Positions 1 through 5,484 of a stretch of DNA of 5,484 nt are shown here, piece after piece. This stretch comes from a bacterium. GTDB lineage: Bacteria; Fidelibacterota; Marinisomatia; Marinisomatales; Marinisomataceae. The stretch's first letter is position 1, and every line of letters begins with the position of its first letter. Under the pieces are notes generated by a model that had not been told where the DNA came from, searched no databases, and saw only the letters and a program-made list of their open reading frames with translations. The translations under genes and the position numbers were made by a program. The stretch is taken from NCBI GenBank assembly GCA_023255095.1, contig JALRJJ010000079.1, positions 1 to 5,484 of the forward strand. Reading direction: 5' to 3'.

Positions 1-1145
1 CAATTAGATTGACCAATAATTTCATAATACCATCTCCATTCTGGTGATTTGATCGGCTCGCCCACTGTTCCCAATACTTTTAAAGAATCAAGATTGTAGC
101 TTTGAGGCCATGAATTCCCTTCTTTCATTAAGGCCCTCAAAGCTGTTGGAGCTGTATAGAAAATATTGACTTGATGTTGTTCAATGATTTGCCAAAATCG
201 TCCAAAATCTGGATAGTTTGGAACCCCTTCAAAAATCACTTGGGTTGCTCCGTTGGATAAAGGGCCATAAACAATATAGGAATGTCCTGTAATCCAACCA
301 ATATCTGCGGTGCACCAGTAAACGTCTCCTTGTTTATAATCAAAAACTTTTTCATGCGTATAGGAAGTATATACTAAATAACCTCCAGTGGTATGAAGTA
401 CGCCCTTAGGTTTTCCGGTAGACCCAGAAGTATAAAGAATAAATAATGGATCCTCAGCATTCATTTTTTCTGGTTCGCATTTTGTTGGTTGATTCATGAC
501 AAAATCGTGCCAAAAAATATCTCTTCCTTTTTGCATATTAACAGAATTATTACTTCGATGAACAACAATAACTTTTTCAATTGAAGGACAATTGTCTAAT
601 ATTTTGTCGGCGTTATCTTTCATAGGAATATCTAGTTTTAAACCTCTGATTCCGAAATCCTGGGTAATCAGTGCCTTACACTGTGAATCGTTAATTCTGT
701 TCTCAAGAGCGGTACTGGAAAAAGCACCAAAGACTACAGAATGAATAGCACCAATTCTTGCACATGCAAGCATGGCAACAATGGCTTCTGGAATCATTTG
801 CATGTAAATACAGACCCTATCGCCTTTTTGAATATTGCTTTCTTTCAACGCATTAGAAAAAGCGCAAACTTGATCTAATAATTCTTGATACGAAATTTTT
901 TTTGAGACTGAAGAATCGTTGGATTGCCAAATAAGGGCAGTGCGATTTCCATTTCCTTGTAAAATATGTCGATCTATACAATTATAGGACGCATTCAAAA
1001 TTCCATCTGAAAACCATTCAATATGGCCTTGAGAAAAATTGCTTTCATTTACTTTAGAATATTCAGTAAACCAATCGATTCGCTTCCCTTCTTTTTTCCA
1101 GAATTCTTGAGAAATAGCTAAATTATTTTGTTTTTTTTGTATCAT
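1..1145 (-). CDS. acs: Acetyl-CoA synthetase (AMP-forming), N-terminal part, runs off the left edge
   Basis: It activates acetate with ATP and CoA to acetyl-CoA via acetyl-AMP, in the cytoplasm. The 381 codons in view read openly on the minus strand from an ATG at 1145-1143; no earlier in-frame start exists before an upstream stop. Residues about 13-70 form the Acs N-terminal domain (NASYNCIDRH at 51-60). The adenylation P-loop YTSGSTGKPKG is at 238-248. ADIGWITGHSYIVYGPL begins at 280, followed by EGVPNYP at 306-312, YTAPTALRALM at 330-340 and GTVGEPI at 359-365. The EGVPNYP and YTAPTALRAL segments match acetyl-CoA synthetase rather than propionyl-CoA synthetase. The family is about 650 residues, so roughly 58% is present. 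The QTETGG acetate-pocket motif and the C-terminal acetylatable lysine lie outside the window. No Shine-Dalgarno sequence is seen before the start. The gene is transcribed divergently from the 1210 gene. The family call is firm; preference for acetate over other short acids is inferred. Confidence 0.96.
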   Translation of the reverse strand, partial: MIQKKQNNLAISQEFWKKEGKRIDWFTEYSKVNESNFSQGHIEWFSDGILNASYNCIDRHILQGNGNRTALIWQSNDSSVSKKISYQELLDQVCAFSNALKESNIQKGDRVCIYMQMIPEAIVAMLACARIGAIHSVVFGAFSSTALENRINDSQCKALITQDFGIRGLKLDIPMKDNADKILDNCPSIEKVIVVHRSNNSVNMQKGRDIFWHDFVMNQPTKCEPEKMNAEDPLFILYTSGSTGKPKGVLHTTGGYLVYTSYTHEKVFDYKQGDVYWCTADIGWITGHSYIVYGPLSNGATQVIFEGVPNYPDFGRFWQIIEQHQVNIFYTAPTALRALMKEGNSWPQSYNLDSLKVLGTVGEPIKSPEWRWYYEIIGQSN

Positions 1146-1161
1146 ATTTTTTAAAAAATAT
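1144..1161. repeat. 18-bp perfect A/T palindrome at the acs start codon
   Basis: The sequence atattttttaaaaaatat is perfectly self-complementary over 18 bp and its left end overlaps the acs start codon (1143-1145). It consists of a T6-A6 core with ATA/TAT-type flanks. It could act as a bent A-tract element, an operator between the two divergent genes, or a weak AU-only hairpin in the acs leader. It could also be chance in such AT-rich DNA. The palindrome is directly visible; any function is inferred. Confidence 0.4.
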
Positions 1162-1172
1162 TTACTATACTT

Positions 1173-1200
1173 TTTATATAATTTACTTAAATCTAATCAA
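1173..1200 (-). promoter_or_regulatory. Possible sigma-70-type promoter for acs
   Basis: On the minus strand a TTGATT -35-like hexamer (1200-1195) is followed after 16 bp by TATAAA (1178-1173). Transcription would begin near 1166, giving an acs leader of about 20 nt that contains the whole 18-bp palindrome. The match is reasonable, but AT-rich spacers yield such matches easily. If the organism is Bacteroidota-like, its promoter consensus would differ. Confidence 0.25.
1177..1182 (+). promoter_or_regulatory. Possible -10 box for the 1210 gene
   Basis: A perfect TATAAT hexamer lies 27 bp upstream of the 1210 start codon, which would give a 5' leader of about 20 nt carrying the AAGGAG ribosome binding site. 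No convincing -35 hexamer is found 15-19 bp further upstream, where the sequence is an A-tract. The position overlaps the putative acs promoter on the other strand, so the two divergent promoters would compete. Confidence 0.22.
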
Positions 1201-1204
1201 GGAG
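1199..1204 (+). promoter_or_regulatory. Shine-Dalgarno AAGGAG of the 1210 gene
   Basis: AAGGAG sits 5 nt upstream of the ATG at 1210, close to ideal spacing, and fixes that start. It is the strongest ribosome binding site in the window; four of the six genes have none that can be recognised. Confidence 0.8.
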
Positions 1205-1209
1205 AAAAA

Positions 1210-2049
1210 ATGAAAAGACTAATTATCTTATCCGTTCTTTTTTCATTTATTTTTGCACAATATAATCAAGGAAATACGGTTGTTACTTGGTCAAAATATA
1301 AATGGAATCCTATGTCTGAAATTGAAGGAGCAACTTGGACAGATCGCGTAAATGATGTGACTGAATTTCACTCTAAAAGAAATCCAGTGGCACGTAATTT
1401 GTTAAGTTCGATGATGTTAACTCATTACTGGACAGGAAGCGTTCAAGATGTTCATCTTTTAGGAGAATTTCGCAATATGGGTGATGCTACAGATTATGCG
1501 GGAGTGAATAATCTTAATCAGATGGCATGGAGAAATCAGGATGAAAGAACAACTGCAGTAAGAAACTATAATAGACATTTTCAAAGTTATCATGAAGATG
1601 TTCATATTTTTGAAAATTGGACCGCTCTTGAGAAAAAGCGCAAAATTACGTTAACTGGAGAAGAAACACTGGTGTCAGGACCAGTAGTAGTGGTTAGCGT
1701 TCGCTATTTTAAAAGCCTCGGATCAATTGAAAATGGATCAGCCGATGAAAGACTAGATTTACTCAAGAAATTTGCAAATGAAGTTGTTAAAAAGAATCCA
1801 AAAATCTTAAGTCAAAAAGTCTTAACACATTTATGGTCAGATTCCATCGAAGGTGGAAGAGTTCCAGTTTATTACATTACCGAGTATGCTTCAATTGGAG
1901 ATGCAGATAATGTTGATAACGCACCTTATGTAGAAGCAGCATTTTCTCAAGAAGAAAGAAGTCGTTATAATGGCTACTTTCATCCATTAACCGAATATCA
2001 TGATGATTTAGGTCTATGGAGAAATTTCGAACCTGCTAATAAAAATTAG
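1210..2049 (+). CDS. Exported protein of unknown function with two copies of one domain
   Basis: The 279-residue product begins with a Sec signal peptide (KR at 2-3, hydrophobic 4-15, likely cleavage FIFA|Q after residue 16), so it is periplasmic or secreted. I do not recognise the family. The mature part looks like a tandem duplication: residues about 23-138 align with about 159-274 at an offset near 136. Shared landmarks are LTHYW (70-74) with LTHLW (205-209), GDA (91-93) with GDA (230-232), DER (111-113) with EER (248-250), and YHED (127-130) with YHDD (263-266), the last followed by an aromatic-rich end (IFENW, LWRNF). The second copy opens with a VVVV strand, which would suit a small alpha+beta domain of the dimeric alpha/beta-barrel type, but that is a guess. 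No cysteine and no classical catalytic motif is seen. The start is set by a good Shine-Dalgarno sequence and a strong terminator follows, so it probably forms its own transcript. Confidence 0.85.
   Translation: MKRLIILSVLFSFIFAQYNQGNTVVTWSKYKWNPMSEIEGATWTDRVNDVTEFHSKRNPVARNLLSSMMLTHYWTGSVQDVHLLGEFRNMGDATDYAGVNNLNQMAWRNQDERTTAVRNYNRHFQSYHEDVHIFENWTALEKKRKITLTGEETLVSGPVVVVSVRYFKSLGSIENGSADERLDLLKKFANEVVKKNPKILSQKVLTHLWSDSIEGGRVPVYYITEYASIGDADNVDNAPYVEAAFSQEERSRYNGYFHPLTEYHDDLGLWRNFEPANKN
1276..2031 (+). repeat. Internal domain duplication in the 279-residue exported protein
   Basis: This is a protein-level repeat: residues about 23-138 and 159-274 form two diverged copies joined by a charged linker (about 139-158). 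Conserved positions include the LTH.W, GDA, .ER and YH.D motifs, in the same order and at nearly constant spacing (135-139 residues). Each repeated YH.D motif carries a His and acidic residues, which could be a ligand or metal site. Overall identity is low, so the duplication is old. Confidence 0.65.
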
Positions 2050-2056
2050 TACCAAT

Positions 2057-2087
2057 AAAAAAAGGCTGGTAAATCCAGCCTTTTTTT
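2057..2087 (+). terminator. Rho-independent terminator after the 1210 gene
   Basis: GGCTGG (2064-2069) and CCAGCC (2075-2080) pair perfectly around a 5-nt TAAAT loop. The stem is flanked by seven A (2057-2063) and seven T (2081-2087), which extend it to 13 bp. The T-run makes a standard terminator for the plus-strand gene that stops 7 nt earlier. The matching A-run means it could also work in the opposite direction, although no minus-strand gene approaches from the right. Confidence 0.93.
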
Positions 2088-2121
2088 CTTCAAAATATTT
2101 TTTTCTGTTGTAAATTTTTGC

Positions 2122-3381
2122 ATGAGAATCTTTAACTGCATTATACTTACATCCCTATTCTTTTTCATTAGTTGTAATCAAAACGCTATTAGTCTTAATC
2201 AAAACATTGAAGTGCAGTCTCGCTATTTAGAGTCAAGAACTCCAATCATTTTGATTTCTATTGACGGCTTTCGATGGGATTATTTTGAAAAAACTGATAC
2301 GCCTAATTTTGACAGAATTATTGAGAATGGAGTACGCGCTGAAGGACTCATTCCTTCTTATTTAAGCAAAACTTTTCCGAATCACCTAAGTATCGTCACA
2401 GGATCACACCCTAATAATCATGGAATTATTTCAAATAAAATGTATGATCCAATTTTTAAAGAACGCTATTTCATTGGTCAAGGAAGTACTGCAGCTCAAG
2501 ATGGAAAATGGTTAAATCGTGAACCAATTTGGGTAACAGTTGAGAAACAAGACCTAAGAGCAATGACGATGTTTTGGCCTACTTCAGATGCAGAAATTAT
2601 GGGTATTAGACCATCTGAGTGGTATGTCTACGATGAATCCATCACCAATCCTCAACGAATGGAAAAAATTCTTTCTTGGCTTGATCTTGAAGGAAGTAAT
2701 CGACCAACTTTTTTATCAACCTACATGAGCATTGTTGATAATGCTGGTCATCGTTATGGTCCTGATTCACCAGAAGTGATAGATTCAATCATTGAGGCTG
2801 ATGAAAACATTGGAATACTTCTTGATGGCTTAGAAGCAAGAGGTATTCTTGAAGAAACAAATATAATAATTGTTTCAGATCATGGAATGGCAGCTACTTC
2901 GTCTGATTCGGTTATTTTTTTGAATGATTATGTTGATTTAACTAAGTTAAATATCATTGAAACTGGACCTTTTGCACAACTGGATGTGATTGATGATAAC
3001 GAAACAGAATCCATCTATCAAAGTCTCTATCAAGTTCATCCTGAATTAGAAGTCTATAAACGCTATGGTTTTCCATCAGAATACCATTTAACGGATAACC
3101 CAAGAATTCAAGATTTAACTCTGATTGCATCAAATCATTGGACTATCATTAAAGATCGTTCTCAATTTAAAGGGAATTTACGTGGTGGAGATCATGGATA
3201 TAGCCCCACTGCTACTGACATGCATGGAATTTTCATTGGAACAGGACCAGATTTTAAGAAAGGGTTTGTCGGTCCACGAATCAAAAATATTCATCTTTAT
3301 GAAATGATGTGTTCTATAATGAATATCCAATCATCAGTCAATGATGGAAATCTCGAAGAAAGCTTAATTTTTCTTCAATGA
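2122..3381 (+). CDS. Nucleotide pyrophosphatase/phosphodiesterase (NPP) family lipoprotein
   Basis: This is a two-metal (usually zinc) phosphodiesterase of the alkaline phosphatase superfamily; members cleave nucleotide phosphodiester or pyrophosphate bonds and sometimes lipid head groups. All expected active-site residues are visible: D48 in SIDGF, nucleophile T84 in SKTFPNH, N105 before KMYDP, D206 and H210 in VDNAGHRYGP, D253-H254 in SDHGM, and H358 in GGDHGY. Their order and spacing match bacterial NPP enzymes. The 419-residue length is normal. The N-terminus looks like a lipoprotein signal with the modified cysteine at C18 (FISC), though Phe at -3 is unusual, so the enzyme is probably membrane-anchored and extracytoplasmic. 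The start is 34 nt past the preceding terminator and has no Shine-Dalgarno sequence, but the signal peptide requires it. The gene ends flush against the convergent carbamate kinase gene. The family call is strong; the substrate cannot be told from sequence. Confidence 0.93.
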   Translation: MRIFNCIILTSLFFFISCNQNAISLNQNIEVQSRYLESRTPIILISIDGFRWDYFEKTDTPNFDRIIENGVRAEGLIPSYLSKTFPNHLSIVTGSHPNNHGIISNKMYDPIFKERYFIGQGSTAAQDGKWLNREPIWVTVEKQDLRAMTMFWPTSDAEIMGIRPSEWYVYDESITNPQRMEKILSWLDLEGSNRPTFLSTYMSIVDNAGHRYGPDSPEVIDSIIEADENIGILLDGLEARGILEETNIIIVSDHGMAATSSDSVIFLNDYVDLTKLNIIETGPFAQLDVIDDNETESIYQSLYQVHPELEVYKRYGFPSEYHLTDNPRIQDLTLIASNHWTIIKDRSQFKGNLRGGDHGYSPTATDMHGIFIGTGPDFKKGFVGPRIKNIHLYEMMCSIMNIQSSVNDGNLEESLIFLQ

Positions 3382-3399
3382 TTATATTTTATCATTTTT
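3377..3399 (+). terminator. Weak hairpin with T-run spanning both convergent stop codons
   Basis: AATGAT (3377-3382) pairs with ATCATT (3391-3396) around an 8-nt AT-only loop, with T's at 3395-3399. It covers the TGA of the phosphodiesterase gene and part of the TAA of the carbamate kinase gene. The stem is AT-rich and only 6 bp long, so it would be a poor terminator. It is the only candidate at a junction where two convergent transcripts meet. Confidence 0.22.
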
Positions 3400-4335
3400 G
3401 TAAATAACTGTTCCAGCTTGTCCATCAATCGCTTTGCTAAGATTATTAATATTAGTAATAATCACTTTTTCTCCATGATGTTTAAGGAAATAAATTGCTG
3501 ATCGAATTTTAGGAGCCATACTTCCAGTTTGAAAATGACCTTCCGCTTGATATTGTTTTGCTTCATCATCAGTCATTCTATAGATCGGTTTTTCATTGGG
3601 CTGTCCAAAATTTAGATAGACATTTTCAATATCAGTAATAATATAGTATTCGTTGGCTCGGATTACTCTTCCCAATTTCGCAGCAGTTAAATCCTTATCA
3701 ATGACAGCATCTAAACCTTCAAGCTGTCCATCTTTTGAAATAAAAGCAGGTATACCACCTCCTCCTGCTGCAATAACGATACTTCCCGATTGAACTAATG
3801 TTCGAATACTCAGTCCATGCATGACAAATTCAGGATCAGGCGAAGGTACAACTCTTCTCCAATAGCCAGGCTCTTGCTCTTTCATGATCCACCCCATAGA
3901 ATCTGACATAATTTCTGCTTCATCATCCGTATATCTTTTTCCAACAAACTTTGTGGGATTTTTGATAGCTGGACTATTAGCATCAACCATCACCTGTGTT
4001 ACCAATGTAACAACTTCTCGATTAATATTTTTTTGAGAAAGAATATTCTGAAAGGTTTGCTGGATCATATATCCAATCGTTCCTTGGGTACCAGCAACAC
4101 AAACCCCAAGCGGTAACGGCGGAACTGTTTCTTTAGTAAGGTCCATTCTAAGTAATTCATCACCTACTTGAGGACCGTTACCATGCGTTAGACAAAGATT
4201 ATAATCTAACTGTAAAAACTTGGCAATCTGCGATAGTGATTTTCTAGTATTATCGAATTGATCTTCAATAGTACCTGCTTGCTTTTTATTGGATAGAGCA
4301 TTTCCACCTAAAGCAACTATAGCTGTTCTTTTCAT
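3382..4335 (-). CDS. arcC: Carbamate kinase
   Basis: It catalyses the reversible reaction ATP + carbamate to ADP + carbamoyl phosphate, in the cytoplasm; in fermentation it usually makes ATP from carbamoyl phosphate. The 317 residues match the usual length of about 310. Family motifs are present in order: ALGGNAL (8-14), THGNGPQVG (50-58), GTQGTIGYMIQQ (82-93), NPTKFVGKRY (126-135), YWRRVVPSPDP (158-168), AAGGGGIP (189-196), AVIDKDLTAAKL (210-221), TDIENVYLNFG (234-244) and HFQTGSMAPKI (267-277). The likely catalytic lysines K129, K214 and K276 are retained. No arginine deiminase or ornithine carbamoyltransferase gene is in the window. The next gene upstream on the same strand ends 47 nt away, so co-transcription is possible but not shown. 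No Shine-Dalgarno sequence precedes the ATG. The enzyme call is firm; the pathway, and so the arcC symbol, rests on family alone. Confidence 0.95.
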   Translation of the reverse strand: MKRTAIVALGGNALSNKKQAGTIEDQFDNTRKSLSQIAKFLQLDYNLCLTHGNGPQVGDELLRMDLTKETVPPLPLGVCVAGTQGTIGYMIQQTFQNILSQKNINREVVTLVTQVMVDANSPAIKNPTKFVGKRYTDDEAEIMSDSMGWIMKEQEPGYWRRVVPSPDPEFVMHGLSIRTLVQSGSIVIAAGGGGIPAFISKDGQLEGLDAVIDKDLTAAKLGRVIRANEYYIITDIENVYLNFGQPNEKPIYRMTDDEAKQYQAEGHFQTGSMAPKIRSAIYFLKHHGEKVIITNINNLSKAIDGQAGTVIYKNDKI

Positions 4336-4382
4336 GAATAAATATACAATAGAAAAGCATTAAAATTGATTAAGAAACGTTA

Positions 4383-4991
4383 TTAAAAATGCAGCATAAA
4401 AGATAAAAAAGTATCATTATCTTTATTAGCTCCAAATTCAATTAAGTAATTGGACTTGAATAGTCGAATGATTGGTAATAGTTCGGAAGTTTGTTTTCCA
4501 TCTTTAATAGAAATTTTATAATGCGCAATCAACCAAGTAGACATTTTGGTATAATCAACTAAATAAGGACTGATTGCTAAACGGGTGTCCAACATCCACA
4601 TACTTGAATGAGAGTAATATTCAGCCATTTGCATTGTCATAAATCTTCTATCTTCCCAATCCGCATGTATTCCTAATGAAGCTAATGTTTTAGAAGTTTC
4701 AATCTCAGATCCAATGCTTGACAAGAGATAGAGATTCGCTTGGGAATTAGGGGCATTCCATCTCTTTAATAAGTAGTTATTATTAATTAAACCAAAAGAT
4801 TCATTGGTAGACTTATCTTCATAAAAACGACCCCCTACAAGCCAATTGGCAGAAAGAGATTTCCCAAATCGAAAATCAAAAGAGTTGGGTTGTTGAGTAA
4901 TCCAGAAAACTTTCCCTCCCTTAAAAATGACTGGGTGAGAAAATAAATAACTACAAAATAGAAAGGCTAAAAAAAGTTTTTTATTGAACAT
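4383..4991 (-). CDS. Putative outer-membrane beta-barrel protein of unknown function
   Basis: I do not recognise a named family. The 202-residue product has an N-terminal signal peptide (KK at 4-5, hydrophobic 6-17, likely cleavage near S18). The rest is a succession of short stretches with alternating hydrophobic or aromatic and polar residues (for example about 37-57, 72-92, 105-127, 131-162 and 169-187), with no hydrophobic helix. It ends in F...F-M-L-H-F with a terminal Phe, the classic C-terminal signature of outer-membrane barrels; the size would suit about 8 strands. It starts 8 nt after the HMA protein's stop codon on the same strand, with no Shine-Dalgarno sequence of its own, so translation may be coupled to that gene. 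This context suggests a role in envelope metal handling, which is inferred. It could instead be a soluble beta-rich periplasmic protein. Confidence 0.75.
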   Translation of the reverse strand: MFNKKLFLAFLFCSYLFSHPVIFKGGKVFWITQQPNSFDFRFGKSLSANWLVGGRFYEDKSTNESFGLINNNYLLKRWNAPNSQANLYLLSSIGSEIETSKTLASLGIHADWEDRRFMTMQMAEYYSHSSMWMLDTRLAISPYLVDYTKMSTWLIAHYKISIKDGKQTSELLPIIRLFKSNYLIEFGANKDNDTFLSFMLHF

Positions 4992-4999
4992 TTTGGATA

Positions 5000-5440
5000 T
5001 TACATACTATCATGGTCATGAGAATCTCCATGGTCATGTTTATGCATATGCTTCATTGATTTCATATTTCCTGTTTTATCAATTGTATGTTGACTTAATT
5101 CATTCTTTTCTATTGAATAAATGACATTTGGGGTAAAACCTGCATCAAGGATCAACGAGTGAATTTTTTTATAATCAATCTGTGATTTTGTTTGAAAGGC
5201 AATTTTCAGATATTGATTATCAATATCTACATAAACTCCATTAGTATATTTTTTAGAATTAATCTTATCTAGATTTGATAGATTTTTTTCCAACCCATAA
5301 GCACAAAAAGAACAAACCATTCCAAACACTTCCACAACAGCTTCATTCGGCATGACTAATACCTCTTGATTGTTGATATCGACAGTAGATTGGGAATGAA
5401 GAAGATTAATAAAAACGATAGTAAAAAATAGCTTTTTCAT
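5000..5440 (-). CDS. Exported heavy-metal-associated (HMA) domain protein with His/Met-rich tail
   Basis: This 146-residue product has a Sec signal peptide (KK at 2-3, hydrophobic 4-14, likely cleavage HS|Q after residue 16), then one HMA domain at about 34-105. The domain carries the metal-binding loop GMVCSFCA (40-47; C43 and C46) and ends with the typical LILDAGFTP (96-104). This resembles MerP- and CopZ-like soluble metal carriers, but located outside the cytoplasm. A C-terminal tail (126-146) holds six His (131, 133, 135, 137, 141, 143), four Met and several Asp, a likely second metal site for Cu, Zn or Ni. The start is supported by AAGGA 7 nt upstream. It is probably the first gene of a minus-strand unit with the barrel gene 8 nt downstream. 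Which metal it binds, and whether it transports, buffers or senses, cannot be told. Confidence 0.88.
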   Translation of the reverse strand: MKKLFFTIVFINLLHSQSTVDINNQEVLVMPNEAVVEVFGMVCSFCAYGLEKNLSNLDKINSKKYTNGVYVDIDNQYLKIAFQTKSQIDYKKIHSLILDAGFTPNVIYSIEKNELSQHTIDKTGNMKSMKHMHKHDHGDSHDHDSM

Positions 5441-5447
5441 ATTTGTA

Positions 5448-5452
5448 TCCTT
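5448..5452 (-). promoter_or_regulatory. Shine-Dalgarno AAGGA of the HMA protein gene
   Basis: On the minus strand AAGGA is followed after 7 nt by the ATG at 5440-5438. It fixes the start of the HMA gene and suggests that this gene carries the main ribosome entry site for the downstream barrel gene, which lacks one. Confidence 0.65.
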
Positions 5453-5484
5453 GAAATGTTATGTAAATAATTTAAGAAAAAAAA

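Noticed and set aside
1..1145. Propionyl-CoA synthetase (PrpE) as an alternative for the left-edge gene
   Set aside because: The EGVPNYP and YTAPTALRALMKEG segments and the GWITGHSYIVYGPL stretch match acetyl-CoA synthetase; PrpE usually has a different segment after EGKP and FTAPTAFRAI.
2088..2121. Bacteroidota-type -7 promoter (TAnnTTTG) upstream of the NPP gene
   Set aside because: The sequence taaatttttg resembles the motif but has the wrong spacing, and no TTG element lies at the -33 position.
3125..3307. 60-codon open frame on the plus strand
   Set aside because: It lies wholly inside the NPP gene in another frame, over the highly conserved GGDHGY active-site region, and its product has no recognisable features. 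It is an out-of-frame shadow.
4336..4392. Possible terminator between the barrel gene and carbamate kinase (gcatt at 4357-4361 with aatgc at 4388-4392)
   Set aside because: The stem is only 5 bp around a 26-nt loop, and the following minus-strand T-run is just four bases. It is not a credible terminator, so co-transcription of the two genes remains open.
5441..5484. Promoter or terminator at the right edge, upstream of the HMA gene
   Set aside because: Apart from the Shine-Dalgarno sequence the region is AT-rich without a convincing hexamer pair. The A-run at the edge could be the T-tract of a minus-strand terminator whose stem lies outside the window, but this cannot be seen.

Overview
This 5.5 kb window is a compact, AT-rich bacterial chromosomal segment with six protein-coding genes and almost no spare DNA. 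No RNA gene, insertion sequence, phage gene or CRISPR array is visible. The exported proteins have short Sec signal peptides; two are predicted to mature with Gln at position 17 (cleavage ...FA|Q and ...HS|Q). Together with the low GC, a predicted lipoprotein and a predicted outer-membrane barrel, this suggests a Gram-negative, probably marine lineage. Candidatus Marinimicrobia (SAR406) or a Bacteroidota-like group fits best, but this is an impression from style, not a demonstrated assignment.

Layout. Positions 1-1145 (minus) hold the N-terminal 381 codons of an acetyl-CoA synthetase that runs off the left edge. A 64-bp divergent intergenic region follows, with an 18-bp perfect A/T palindrome touching the acs start codon. 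Positions 1210-2049 (plus) encode an exported 279-residue protein of unknown function that looks like two copies of one domain. A strong rho-independent terminator lies at 2057-2087. Positions 2122-3381 (plus) encode a predicted lipoprotein of the nucleotide pyrophosphatase/phosphodiesterase (NPP) family with every active-site residue in place. Its stop codon abuts, with no gap, the stop codon of a convergent carbamate kinase gene (3382-4335, minus). Upstream of the kinase on the same strand are a putative outer-membrane barrel protein (4383-4991) and an exported heavy-metal-associated (HMA) domain protein with a His/Met-rich tail (5000-5440).

How the genes may work together. The acs gene (acetate activation) stands alone at the left. 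The clearest functional pairing is the HMA protein with the barrel gene 8 nt downstream: a soluble periplasmic metal binder next to an envelope protein suggests metal (copper-like or zinc-like) handling at the cell envelope. Carbamate kinase follows 47 nt later and may be co-transcribed, but it has no arginine deiminase or ornithine carbamoyltransferase partner in view. Its metabolic partner is therefore unknown. No obviously new multi-gene system is present. The items most worth following up are the HMA/barrel pair and the duplicated-domain exported protein.
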